From: an uncultured beta proteobacterium
GTDB lineage: Bacteria; Pseudomonadota; Gammaproteobacteria; Burkholderiales; Rhodocyclaceae
Assembly: GCA_903848955.1 (NCBI GenBank)
Contig: CAINHS010000076.1
Coordinates: 1-36,197 of the forward strand
DNA length: 36,197 bases
Direction of reading: 5' to 3'
Position numbers and translations under genes: made by a program. Shown piece by piece: positions 7,677 to 15,972 of this stretch. The notes beneath the pieces are model-generated. The model was not told where the DNA came from, searched no databases, and saw only the letters and a program-made list of their open reading frames with translations. How positions within the stretch are numbered: position 1 is the stretch's first letter; each line of letters opens with the position of its first letter.

Positions 7677-8843
7677 TCATCGTCCGAGTATGGCGATGCT
7701 GCCATCGCCGAAATCGCCCCAGCCGGTGACTACGCCGATCTCTGCGTCCTTCACCTGGCGGGCGCCGGCTACGCCGCGCAACTGGCGCACGGCTTCGACC
7801 ACATGACCCAGCCCCAGGCTGTGGGCGTGCGACAGCAGGCCGCCGTGGGTATTCACCGGCAAGCGTCCGCCGAGACTGATGCCGCCGTTCTCGACAAAGG
7901 CGCCGCCTTCGCCGCGAGCGCAAAATCCCGCTTCCTCGATCTGCTGGATGACCTCGAAGGTGAAGCAGTCATAGATTTCGGCGAAGTCGGCGTCGCCGGG
8001 CGTGACGCCGGCCTGGCGAAAGGCCTCCGCTGCGGCACTGGTGAGGCCGATGCGATGAAACTCGCGGCGGTTGGTGATCTCGTCGGCCGGATAGGGCTGG
8101 CCGGCAGCGGCACCCAGCACCTTGACGGGGCGCTGCGCCAGGTCGCGGGCACGCTCGGCGCTGGTGACGACGAAGGCCGCGGCACCGTCGGTCTCCAGGC
8201 AGCAATCGAGCAGGCGATAGGGATCCGAGATCATCGGCGACGCCAGGTAGTCGGCCATGGTCATCGGCTTGCCGCACATCATCGCCGCCGGATTCAACTG
8301 CGCATGCCCGCGCATGGCCAGGGCCACGGCGCCGAGCTGCTCGGCCGTGGTGCCGAATTCGTGCATGTGGCGGCGCGCCATCAGCGCGTACCACTGCGGC
8401 GGCGCGGTGTAGCCGTAGGGCATGTAGTAGTCGCGGGCGATCTGTGCCCCGGGTATGGAATCGTCATCGCCCGCCGAGGTCTCGCGCACGCGCTCGCCGG
8501 AGTAGCCGTTCCAGCCGCCGGGCACCAGCACGTAGTCGGCGGCACCGCTCGTGACCGCCATGGCCGCCATGCGCAGCGAGGCCACCGGCGCCGCACCGCC
8601 CATGTTGATGGTCGCGGCGAAGCGCAGGTCGGCGCAACCCAGATTGGCGGCCAGCGCCTCGGCCTTGCCGAGATTGGGGAAGGGCATGATGCCGTCGATC
8701 TGCGAAGCCTTGAGGCCGGCATCGGCGATCGCCGCCAGCGCCGCCTTCAGTTGCAGGGCCATCTGGCTGAGACCGGAGCCCGGCTTGCGGCAATAGGCCG
8801 TCTCGCCGATGCCGACGATGCAGGCTTGCCCGGTTGCTGTCAT
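7677..8843 (-). CDS. Thiolase-fold protein lacking the catalytic Cys; possible Ltp2-type aldolase
   Basis: A 388-residue protein with the thiolase fold of the SCP-x/lipid-transfer group. Where thiolases carry the nucleophilic Cys (N-x-C-S/A-S/T-G), this protein reads ATINMGGAAPVAS (residues 77-89), with no Cys. The later segments EIYDCFTFEV (Tyr at 291) and NTHGGLLSHAHSLGLGHVVEAV are kept. Ltp2, a steroid side-chain retro-aldolase working with a DUF35 protein, uses a Tyr in a comparable YD-x-FT segment. Together with the DUF35 gene next door this suggests C-C bond cleavage by an aldol route rather than thiolysis. The ATG overlaps the crotonase stop (ATGA). An inactive scaffold or a non-aldolase role cannot be excluded. 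Confidence 0.82.
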   Translation of the reverse strand: MTATGQACIVGIGETAYCRKPGSGLSQMALQLKAALAAIADAGLKASQIDGIMPFPNLGKAEALAANLGCADLRFAATINMGGAAPVASLRMAAMAVTSGAADYVLVPGGWNGYSGERVRETSAGDDDSIPGAQIARDYYMPYGYTAPPQWYALMARRHMHEFGTTAEQLGAVALAMRGHAQLNPAAMMCGKPMTMADYLASPMISDPYRLLDCCLETDGAAAFVVTSAERARDLAQRPVKVLGAAAGQPYPADEITNRREFHRIGLTSAAAEAFRQAGVTPGDADFAEIYDCFTFEVIQQIEEAGFCARGEGGAFVENGGISLGGRLPVNTHGGLLSHAHSLGLGHVVEAVRQLRGVAGARQVKDAEIGVVTGWGDFGDGSIAILGR

Positions 8844-9739
8844 TTGGTCTTTTTCTCCGCCTGTGCTGCCTGATATTCGTCGAGCAACTGCCGGCGCATT
8901 TCCGCCTCGCGCTTGCGGAGGGCCCAGAATTCCGGCTTGCGCTTTTCCAGGAAAGCGGGACCGCCCTCCTTGCCCTCGGGCATGTCGAACCAGTCCGGGT
9001 ACATCGCCGCCGAGGTGACGCAGGATTCCTTGTAGCCGTCCATCTCCTGATCGAAGCTGGCCTTCAGCACTTCCAGGCAGCCGGGACTCAGGGCCAGCAT
9101 TTCCTCGCACCACTTGTCCACTTCGGCCTCGAGTTGATCGAGCGGCACGACGGTGTTGATGAGGCCCATCGCCAGCGCTTCCGGAGCCTTGTACTTGCGG
9201 CACAGCATCCACATTTCGCGCGCCTTCTTGGCGCCGACCACCTTGGTCAGGTAGGGCACGAAGAAGCCGTCGGCGGGCGACGAAACGCGCGGCCCGGCCT
9301 GACCGAAGATGGCGTTGTCGGCGGCGATGGTGAAGTCGCAGCAGTAGGCCATGTGGTTGTGGCCGGCGATGCAATAACCCTGTACCTGGGCGATGATGGG
9401 CTTGCGCGAAATGCGCATCAGGCGGTTGTGCGGGTAGCGGTTGTAGAAGGCTTCGCGCAAACCCCAGCGCTCCCATTCGACATCGCCGCCGGCACCGAAG
9501 TGCTTGCCGCGCGCGGCGACGATGATGACGCCGATGGCCGGATCATGATTGGCGTCGTAGAAAGCCCGGAACATCTCGTCGACCGTGACCAGGGTCAGCG
9601 CGTTCATCTTCTCCGGCTTGTTGAGCGAAACGCGGGCGACGGCGCCCCCGGTTTCCTGATGTTGCTTCTTCTCGTAAATGATTTCATTGAAGTCATCCAG
9701 ACCTTCGCCCTTGACGACGCTCCACTCGCTCCAGCTCAT
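8840..9739 (-). CDS. Crotonase, MenB/BadI-like (possible ring-opening hydrolase)
   Basis: A 299-residue crotonase, longer than usual. It has the C-terminal pattern of the naphthoyl-CoA synthase (MenB) and 2-ketocyclohexanecarboxyl-CoA hydrolase (BadI) group: FGQAGPRVSSPADGFFVPYL, KKAREMWMLCRKYKAPEALAMGLINTVVP and WCEEMLALSPGCLEVLK. Members form or break a carbon-carbon bond beside a CoA thioester, and BadI and EchA20 open rings. The start at 9739 was chosen because GGGAGG lies about eight bases upstream; an ATG at 9772 would overlap the previous gene. The C-terminal 30 residues are charged and probably helical. The context fits opening of a beta-keto-acyl-CoA ring, but MenB-like condensation is chemically related and cannot be ruled out by sequence. 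Confidence 0.85.
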   Translation of the reverse strand: MSWSEWSVVKGEGLDDFNEIIYEKKQHQETGGAVARVSLNKPEKMNALTLVTVDEMFRAFYDANHDPAIGVIIVAARGKHFGAGGDVEWERWGLREAFYNRYPHNRLMRISRKPIIAQVQGYCIAGHNHMAYCCDFTIAADNAIFGQAGPRVSSPADGFFVPYLTKVVGAKKAREMWMLCRKYKAPEALAMGLINTVVPLDQLEAEVDKWCEEMLALSPGCLEVLKASFDQEMDGYKESCVTSAAMYPDWFDMPEGKEGGPAFLEKRKPEFWALRKREAEMRRQLLDEYQAAQAEKKTK

Positions 9740-9758
9740 GCCCGCTTCCTCCCGTTCG

Positions 9759-10967
9759 TCATGGTATGGCACCCTTGGCCTTGAGTTCCTCGATGGCCTC
9801 CCACTCGTAGCCGAGCAACTCCATCATCAACACCTCGGTGTCCTGTCCCAGTTCGGGTCCCAGGCAGCGCAATTCACCCGGCGTCCTGGACAGCGTCACC
9901 GGCATGCCGCGCACCTCGACTTCGCGATTCACTTCCTCGGAGTAGGCCTTCAGAAAATAACCGTTCTGCCAGGCCTGCTCGTCCTTGATCACGTCGGCCA
10001 GGTTATTCACCGGACTGGCGACGAGTCCCGCGGCCTTGAAGGCCGCCATCAGTTCTGCGTGGCCGCGCTGCAGGGTCAGCGCCTCGATGGCCGCGATCAG
10101 GGCCGCATTGTGTGTCGTGCGCCCGGCCGCGTCGGCGAAGCGGGGATCATTGCCCAGGGCATCCGCCGCCAGCGCCCGGCACAGGGCGGCAAAGCGTCCG
10201 TCCGCGTTCTGTTCGCAGAGGTAGACCCACTTGCCCTGCGTCGGGTAGAGGTTCCACAGCGGGTTCGCCGCCTGCTTGCGCGAGTGCTGCAACGCGCTGC
10301 CCTGGTGGCCGGCCAGATAGGATTGCAGGTAGGGTGCCGCCAGGTACAACTGCGCGCCGTAGAGCGAGGCATCGAGATACTGCCCCTTGCCGGTACGGCG
10401 CCGCTGATAGAGTGCGAGCATGATGCCGAGCGCCGACATGATGCCGCCGAAGGCATCGCCGGAGCCCATGCCCATGTAAATCGGCGGCTGCCCGGGTTCG
10501 CCCAGCCGGGCCATGGCGCCGGTCAGGGCCTGCACGGTCATGTCGAACGACGGCTTGGAAACGCCGCCGAAGCGCCCGTAGCCGGTATTGGTGGCATAGA
10601 CCAGGCGCGGGTTGATGGCGACGAGCTTCTCATAGGAGAGATTCCATCCGGCGAGCATTTCCGGCGCCAGATTGGACAGGAATACATCGGACTTCTCTAT
10701 CAGGCGATGGAGAATCTCCTGGCCCTCCGGCTTCTTCAGGTCGATGGCCATGCTCTTCTTGTTGCGATTGATGACCATGAAATACTGGTTCCAGTCGCCG
10801 ACTTCCAGCGACTTGATGCTGCGCACGCCGCGTCCCTGGTCGCCGCCCTGGGGACGCTCCACCTTGACCACGTCGGCGCCGAAGTCGGCCAGATACTGCG
10901 CCGCCACCGGCCCCTGAAACCAGACCGTAAGATCGACGACGCGGATGCCTTCGAGTGCCTTGCCCAT
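9759..10967 (-). CDS. Family III CoA-transferase, downstream member of tandem pair
   Basis: A 402-residue CaiB/BaiF-family CoA-transferase. The N-terminal GIRVVDLTVWFQGPVAAQYLADFGADVVKVE and the INRNKKSMAIDLKK segment are typical. The catalytic Asp is present in GKGQYLDASLYGAQ near residue 195. It lies 12 bp downstream of a second, more distant CoA-transferase of nearly equal length, an arrangement seen in two-subunit enzymes such as the BbsE/BbsF benzylsuccinate CoA-transferase. As one of the first two genes of the left operon it may activate the incoming acid. Whether the pair is a heteromer or two separate enzymes is not decided by sequence. Confidence 0.9.
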   Translation of the reverse strand: MGKALEGIRVVDLTVWFQGPVAAQYLADFGADVVKVERPQGGDQGRGVRSIKSLEVGDWNQYFMVINRNKKSMAIDLKKPEGQEILHRLIEKSDVFLSNLAPEMLAGWNLSYEKLVAINPRLVYATNTGYGRFGGVSKPSFDMTVQALTGAMARLGEPGQPPIYMGMGSGDAFGGIMSALGIMLALYQRRRTGKGQYLDASLYGAQLYLAAPYLQSYLAGHQGSALQHSRKQAANPLWNLYPTQGKWVYLCEQNADGRFAALCRALAADALGNDPRFADAAGRTTHNAALIAAIEALTLQRGHAELMAAFKAAGLVASPVNNLADVIKDEQAWQNGYFLKAYSEEVNREVEVRGMPVTLSRTPGELRCLGPELGQDTEVLMMELLGYEWEAIEELKAKGAIP

Positions 10968-10979
10968 GCTTACCCCCGT

Positions 10980-12164
10980 CTATGCGACCACGCCTGCGGC
11001 GGTCAGTTGCTGGATGGCCTCGACCGGATAATCGAGCAGTTCGTGCAGCACCTGGCCGGTATGCTGCCCGGTGCAGGGCGCCAGGCGGTCGAGACGCGCC
11101 ATGCTGTCGCTCATGAAGATGGGGAAACCCAGGCTCTTCAGCTTGCCGAAGCTGGGATGATCCAGCTCGATGATATAGCGGTTGGCAGACACTTGCGGAT
11201 CAGTGGCCGGATAGTCGAACTGCTCGATGATGTCGGCCGACATCTGCTTCTCCATGAACTCCTTGCGCCAGTGGGCTCCCGGCTGCTTCTGAAAAGCCTG
11301 CTCAAGTTCCTGGATCAGGGCCAGCCGGTTGACCTCGGTGCGCTTGTCGTGGCTGTCGAAGCGCGGGTCGTCGGTGGCGATGCCGACCATCTTCGAGAAC
11401 ACCGGCCACCAGCGGTCGGTGTCCGGCATGGTGAGCGTAACCCAACGGCCATCGGCACTGGGATACAGCGAACCGGACATGGGATTGGAGACATCCAGCC
11501 GCGAGATCGGGTTGAGCAGGCGGTCACCTTTGCCGATGGCGAGGAAGGCCTGCAGGTCGAGGGCGGCGCCGTACATGTTGGCGCCGAACAGGGAGACATC
11601 CACCTCCTGCCCCTCGCCGGAGCCGAGCCGATGAAACAGGGCCATGACCACGCCGAAGGCCAGCATCACCGATGCATGCATGGCGCCGGCGCCGGTGTAC
11701 ACCGGCGGCTGGCCCGGCTGCGGCAGTATCGGCATCATCCCGGTGCGCGCCGCCGCCAGTTCGTCTATCGCCGGCAGTTCGCTGTCCGGCCCCAGCGGAC
11801 CGAAACCGGACAAGCGGCCGAAAACGATATCGGGGCGGAGCTTCGATGCCGCGGCGAAGTCGATGCCGATGGCCGCCAGTTCGTCGCGCGTCATGTCGGT
11901 GACGATGGCATCGGCCCGGGCCACGAGTTCGTGCAGCAACTGCCGGCCGCGCTCGACATGCAAGTCCACGGCCAGGCTTTCCTTGTTGCGGTGGATCAGA
12001 TCGGCTTCGTGGTTCCATTGGCCGTTGGCAGTCTTCGCCGCCACGGGCAGGCCTTCGAGCCGGATCACCCGTGCGCCGAAATCACCGAGGAAGGCGGCCG
12101 ACAGTGACGAGCAGAACTGCCGCGTCAGGTCGAGTACGACCAGGCCATCAAGCGCGCGACTCAT
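10980..12164 (-). CDS. Family III CoA-transferase, first gene of left operon
   Basis: A 394-residue CaiB/BaiF-family CoA-transferase. Typical segments are LDGLVVLDLTRQFCSSLSAA at the N-terminus and IHRNKESLAVDLHVERG near residue 57. The catalytic Asp sits in GEGQEVDVSLFGA near residue 190. The N-terminal third is less canonical: the glycine-rich G-P-x-A segment is replaced by FCSSLSAAFLGDFGARVI, and the donor-CoA loop is shortened. The ATG at 12164 is preceded by GTGAGGAGA. It is the first gene after the divergent intergenic region, so its promoter probably lies within 12165-12548. The substrate acid is unknown. Confidence 0.88.
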   Translation of the reverse strand: MSRALDGLVVLDLTRQFCSSLSAAFLGDFGARVIRLEGLPVAAKTANGQWNHEADLIHRNKESLAVDLHVERGRQLLHELVARADAIVTDMTRDELAAIGIDFAAASKLRPDIVFGRLSGFGPLGPDSELPAIDELAAARTGMMPILPQPGQPPVYTGAGAMHASVMLAFGVVMALFHRLGSGEGQEVDVSLFGANMYGAALDLQAFLAIGKGDRLLNPISRLDVSNPMSGSLYPSADGRWVTLTMPDTDRWWPVFSKMVGIATDDPRFDSHDKRTEVNRLALIQELEQAFQKQPGAHWRKEFMEKQMSADIIEQFDYPATDPQVSANRYIIELDHPSFGKLKSLGFPIFMSDSMARLDRLAPCTGQHTGQVLHELLDYPVEAIQQLTAAGVVA

Positions 12165-12548
12165 GAAATCTCCTCACTCGCGAAATTCCCGGTGGCAACA
12201 GCCGCCGGGACTCAAACCAATTGGACCGGCAGGATAGCAGCGCGACCGCTGACGGAGGCGCGACGGGCTTGCCGGCGAATTTCACCTTGCCCGAAACGCG
12301 GACGCTGCAGCCGGTCGCGATGAACAGTGTCGAAATCAGGCAAAAAATCCATATCCGGCAGACATCTGCCCGGCAAGACCTGCAACTCGAATCGGCTGCC
12401 GCAGCCTGCCGTTCAGCGCTTGCATCATCACATCCGCCCCCCCTCGCATCATCGTCTAAACGGACTAAGCAAAACATGGACTTATTACTGTACTGTAGCT
12501 TCTGCTTAGACTACGCAGCGACCGTCCAACCAACTCGAGAGACTACAC
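12165..12548. other. Divergent intergenic region between catabolic and F420 operons
   Basis: This 384-bp gap must hold the promoters for both operons. The half near 12450-12545 is AT-richer than its surroundings. It contains a GTCT-N4-GGAC element (12454-12465) and a 7-bp inverted repeat, CTAAGCA at 12465-12471 against TGCTTAG at 12513-12519. I see no convincing sigma-70 hexamer pair and no gene in it. Confidence 0.6.
12454..12465 (-). promoter_or_regulatory. Variant GTCC-N4-(G/A)GAC site in the divergent promoter region
   Basis: On the minus strand it reads AGTCCGTTTAGACGATGA, one base off the perfect inverted repeat. It shares the flanking GACGATG with the tonB and receptor sites. It lies 84 bp before the Ddn-type gene and 290 bp before the first gene of the left operon, so it could serve either direction. 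Confidence 0.45.
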
Positions 12549-13061
12549 ATGTCAAATCGTGAAAACATGCAAAAACCCGACTTCATGACCGAAGACGAAT
12601 GGGCCTGGATAAAGGACAGGACGTCATCGGTGGCGAAGATAACCGAGGATGCCCACGCCGATGTCGAGCGTTACCTGGCCAACCCGGACGGCTGGTCAAC
12701 CGGAACCGGGAGCCCGTCCGGCTTGCCGACGCTGTTGCTGACCACCATCGGCCGCAAATCGGGCGAGAAGCGCACCACGCCGCTGGTCTTTCTGCAGGAC
12801 GGTGAAAACATGGTAGTGGTCGGCTCGCTCGCCGGATACGACCGGCATCCGGCCTGGTACATGAACATCCAGGCCAATCCGCAAGCGTGGGTGCAACTCG
12901 ACCGCCGCAAGCTTACCGTCTCCTACCGCGACGTTACCGATGCCGAGCGCACAGCCTTGTGGCCCAGGCTCGACAAGGTATTCCCGGCCTGGGGCTATTT
13001 CCAGAAACAGACCGACCGCCCCTTCCCGATCGTCATCCTGACGCCGACCGGCGCGGCCTGA
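12549..13061 (+). CDS. Ddn-type deazaflavin (F420)-dependent reductase
   Basis: A 170-residue protein of the deazaflavin-dependent nitroreductase (Ddn) family, split-barrel enzymes that use F420H2 to reduce quinones or activated double bonds. The family signature LLTTIGRKSGEKRTTPLVFLQDG is at about residues 60-82. VVVGSLAGYDRHPAWYMNIQANP follows and ends in the usual VQLDRRKLTVSYRDVT. It is the first gene of the plus-strand operon and lies 76 bp before the flavoprotein gene. A F420H2-dependent reductase beside cof genes supports F420-linked reduction of a pathway intermediate. Quinone protection, a known role in mycobacteria, is the alternative. Confidence 0.88.
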   Translation: MSNRENMQKPDFMTEDEWAWIKDRTSSVAKITEDAHADVERYLANPDGWSTGTGSPSGLPTLLLTTIGRKSGEKRTTPLVFLQDGENMVVVGSLAGYDRHPAWYMNIQANPQAWVQLDRRKLTVSYRDVTDAERTALWPRLDKVFPAWGYFQKQTDRPFPIVILTPTGAA

Positions 13062-13137
13062 GCCCCTGCCGGCTCCGGACGCCTGACCAAACCGTCGCCG
13101 GCGATGCGACGCGAATAACAAAGAGGACAAAACAGCC

Positions 13138-15135
13138 ATGAGCAATGTGAAATTCGATCACCTTTTCGCACCCTTGCAGGTGGGACCGATGCGGGTGCCG
13201 AACCGCGTCTGCGAAACCACCAATACCATCAACTCGTCGATGAGCCAGGGCATGATCGACGAGTTCTTCATTGCTCACCATATCGCCAAGGCCAAGGGCG
13301 GCACGGGCTGGATCGGCAGCGAAACCTGGCTGCTCAACATGCCCTTCCCGCCCGAGACACCGGACGAGATCGGCCTCTCGATCGGTTGTGCCGCTCACGA
13401 AGCCCTCTACATGTACCCGGCCTTCGCCGAAGGCATGAAGAAGTTCGTCGACGAAGTGCACAAGGAAGGTTCAGTGGCGGTGGTGCAACTGACCCAGCTC
13501 AATTCCGTCTGGGCGCCTTCGCCGGTACCGGTGGTCGGGGCGCAAAGCTACACGCCGCACGTGATGGGCGAAGCAGAGATCGAGTTTTGCTTCAACGTAT
13601 ACGCCGAGGCAGCAAAAGTTGCCATGGCTACCGGTGCCGACGGCATCGAAATCCACTGCGCCCACGAGACCGTGGGTTACAGCTTCCTCTCGCCCGTCAC
13701 CAATCGCCGCAGCGACCGCTGGGGCGGTGGTCCGCAAGAGCGCGTGCTGTTCGTCGTCGAGGCGCTGAAGCGGGTCAAGGGAGTGATCGGCGACAAGCTG
13801 GCTCTGGGCATACGCATCAACGGCGAAGAGTTCCGTGCCGGCGGCTACGACAACATGCAGATGCGCGAGATGCTCTATGCCATCGCCGAAACCGGCCTGC
13901 TCGACTTCGTCGACATCGACACCGGACATTGCTGGGGGGCCGCGTCTTACGTACCGTCGTCCTACCATCCGCACGCCGAGTTCCGCGAGATCGGCAAGGC
14001 CGCCAAGGCCGACCTGGCAGAGATGCCCAAACCGCCCGCCGTGCTGTTCACCGGCCGCATCAACGATCCGGTGCTGGCCGAGGAGTTGCTGCGCGAAGGT
14101 TATTGCGACCTGGTGGGCATGGTGCGTGCCGGCATCGCCGATCCCGATTTCGCCAACAAGGCCAAGGAAGGCCGCCTCGGCGAGATACGCCGCTGCATCG
14201 CCTGCACGCGCTGCATCGACGAGGCATCGGAGTCCCTGTATATCCCCTACACGCCGATGTGTTCGATCAACCCGATCGTCGGCAACGAACTGCGCTGGCA
14301 ACAGCAGTACAAGCCGGCGGAGAAGGCCAAGCGCGTCGTCGTCGTCGGCGGCGGTCTGGCCGGCTGCGAAGCGGCGCGCATCGCCACCATGCGCGGCCAC
14401 AAGGTGACCTTGATCGAGCAGGGCAAGCGCCTCGGCGGCCAGTTGCTGCTGTCGTCCAAGGCTCCCGGCCGCGACTCCTTCGAGGATCAGATCTATTTCG
14501 AGGAAAACGAGATGGCGCGCCTCGGCGTCGACGTGCGGCTCGAGACCGCTGCCGATGTCGCCGCGATCAAGGCCTTGTCGCCTGACGCGGTGGTCATCGC
14601 CACGGGCGCCGCGCCACGCGTGCCCCACGATGTCAGCGGCCTCGAACTGCCGCATGTGGTGCAGGGTTGGGAGGTCATGAAAGGCAAGGTGCAGACCGGC
14701 CAGCGCGTCGCGGTCGTTTCACAGGAAGACTATTTCGAAACGCCCTGTATCGCCGAGTACCTGGCAAGCAAGGGCAAGCAGGTCACGATCTTCCACAAGA
14801 ACGTGCACCTCGGCTGGGAAATCGCCCGCTACTCGATCGCCATGATGCTGGCACGCATGGAGCAGTGCGGGATTGATGTTCATCCCAACCTGGTGCTGAC
14901 GAAGATCGAAGCCAAGGCTCTGGAATTCGTCTCGGCGCTGGGCAAGCAGACCTACCGCAAGGAGGGCTTCGACAGCGTGGTGCTCGTGTATGGAGCGGTG
15001 GCGCAACCCGCCCTGTACGACCAGCTCAAGGCCGACGGCAGCATCGCCCAACTCTACCTGGCCGGCTCCGCATGGCTGCCGCGCCGCATGGCAGAGGCAA
15101 CACGGCATGGCGCCAACATCGGTCTGGTGATCTGA
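13138..15135 (+). CDS. Old Yellow Enzyme-type NADH:flavin oxidoreductase (2,4-dienoyl-CoA reductase/BaiCD-like)
   Basis: A 665-residue three-part flavoenzyme: an FMN TIM barrel (residues 1-340), an Fe-S cluster segment, and an FAD/NAD(P) domain starting with VVVVGGGLAGCEAARIATMRG near 400. Relatives reduce enone or dienoyl-CoA double bonds: FadH, and BaiCD/BaiH in bile-acid dehydroxylation. IHCAHETVGYSFLSPVTNRRSDRWGG (about 174-199) is the barrel signature. The cluster cysteines are C353, C356, C359 and C375, so the spacing is C-x2-C-x2-C-x15-C; FadH-type enzymes as I recall them have C-x2-C-x3-C-x11-C. The ATG has AAAGAGGAC upstream. The operon position between a Ddn-type reductase and cofE is notable. 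The substrate is unknown; an unsaturated CoA ester is likely. Confidence 0.88.
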   Translation: MSNVKFDHLFAPLQVGPMRVPNRVCETTNTINSSMSQGMIDEFFIAHHIAKAKGGTGWIGSETWLLNMPFPPETPDEIGLSIGCAAHEALYMYPAFAEGMKKFVDEVHKEGSVAVVQLTQLNSVWAPSPVPVVGAQSYTPHVMGEAEIEFCFNVYAEAAKVAMATGADGIEIHCAHETVGYSFLSPVTNRRSDRWGGGPQERVLFVVEALKRVKGVIGDKLALGIRINGEEFRAGGYDNMQMREMLYAIAETGLLDFVDIDTGHCWGAASYVPSSYHPHAEFREIGKAAKADLAEMPKPPAVLFTGRINDPVLAEELLREGYCDLVGMVRAGIADPDFANKAKEGRLGEIRRCIACTRCIDEASESLYIPYTPMCSINPIVGNELRWQQQYKPAEKAKRVVVVGGGLAGCEAARIATMRGHKVTLIEQGKRLGGQLLLSSKAPGRDSFEDQIYFEENEMARLGVDVRLETAADVAAIKALSPDAVVIATGAAPRVPHDVSGLELPHVVQGWEVMKGKVQTGQRVAVVSQEDYFETPCIAEYLASKGKQVTIFHKNVHLGWEIARYSIAMMLARMEQCGIDVHPNLVLTKIEAKALEFVSALGKQTYRKEGFDSVVLVYGAVAQPALYDQLKADGSIAQLYLAGSAWLPRRMAEATRHGANIGLVI

Positions 15136-15147
15136 GTCCTGCCGGAC
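15136..15147 (+). promoter_or_regulatory. GTCC-N4-GGAC inverted repeat upstream of cofE
   Basis: Reads GTCCTGCCGGACGATGA, starting directly after the stop codon of the flavoprotein gene and ending 69 bp before the cofE ATG. The perfect core plus GATGA flank, in the same orientation as the downstream gene, match the tonB and receptor sites. It could mark an internal promoter for the cof genes. Confidence 0.45.
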
Positions 15148-15216
15148 GATGAGGCACGCACCCGGTGACGGCAATTCCGGTCACTCCTGCAACAAGCTCT
15201 GTGAGGCTGACAGTTG

Positions 15217-15972
15217 ATGGGCACAAGCATCAGCTTCAACGCCCTGCAGGGCTTGGCGGAGGTCGGCGCCGGAGACGATCTGGCGGGGCTGCTGGCGGCC
15301 GCCATGCCGCCCGTGGCGACCAATGACATCCTCGTCGTCGCGCAGAAGATCGTTTCCAAGGCCGAAGCTCGCAGCGTTGACCTGAACACCGTATCGCCCT
15401 CGCCGCGGGCGCAGGAACTGGCGACGATCACCGGCAAGGATCCGCGCCTGGTGGAACTGATACTGGCCGAATCCTCTGACGTGTTGCGCGCCCTGCCCAA
15501 CATCCTCATCGTCCGCCACCGCCTCGGCTACGTCATGGCCAACGCCGGCATAGACCGCTCCAACGTACCCAGCGCGACCGGCGAAGAGCGCGTGCTGCTG
15601 CTGCCGGTTGATGCCGACGCCTCGGCCGCAGCGCTGCGCAAGGCCTTGCGCAGCCGCCTCGGCGTCGACCTCGGCATCATCATCAGCGACAGCTTCGGCC
15701 GCCCCTGGCGCAACGGCGTGGTCAATGTCGCGCTCGGCGCCGCCGGACTGCCGTCGCTGGTCGACCGCCGCGGCGAACCCGACCGCTGCGGCCGCGGCAT
15801 GGAAGTCACGCAAGTCGCGCTGGCCGATGCCCTGGCCGCCGCCGCCGGCCTGGTCATGGGTGAAGGCGCCGAAGGCGTGCCGGCAGTACTCGTCAAAGGA
15901 TTTGACTGGAGTGCGCCGGAGTGCGCGGCGAGCGCGCTGATCCGGCCGCTGGCCGAAGACCTGTTCCGATGA
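15217..15972 (+). CDS. cofE: Coenzyme F420-0:L-glutamate ligase
   Basis: A 251-residue CofE, which adds glutamates to F420-0 with GTP to make F420-1 and longer tails. NDILVVAQKIVSKAEARSV near residue 45, LGIIISDSFGRPWRNGVVNVALGAAGL near 155 and CGRGMEVTQVALADALAAAA near 190 are family hallmarks. The protein stops at the end of the CofE domain and lacks the C-terminal nitroreductase-like domain that actinobacterial FbiB uses to reduce dehydro-F420-0. I chose the ATG at 15217 (a TTG precedes it); its ribosome site is weak. Its TGA overlaps the cofD ATG (ATGA), so the two are translationally coupled. Confidence 0.94.
   Translation: MGTSISFNALQGLAEVGAGDDLAGLLAAAMPPVATNDILVVAQKIVSKAEARSVDLNTVSPSPRAQELATITGKDPRLVELILAESSDVLRALPNILIVRHRLGYVMANAGIDRSNVPSATGEERVLLLPVDADASAAALRKALRSRLGVDLGIIISDSFGRPWRNGVVNVALGAAGLPSLVDRRGEPDRCGRGMEVTQVALADALAAAAGLVMGEGAEGVPAVLVKGFDWSAPECAASALIRPLAEDLFR

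Noticed and set aside
15921-15968. Upstream extension of cofD by 16 codons
   Set aside because: It reads into cofE in another frame; the ATG at 15969 gives the family N-terminus and the ATGA overlap.
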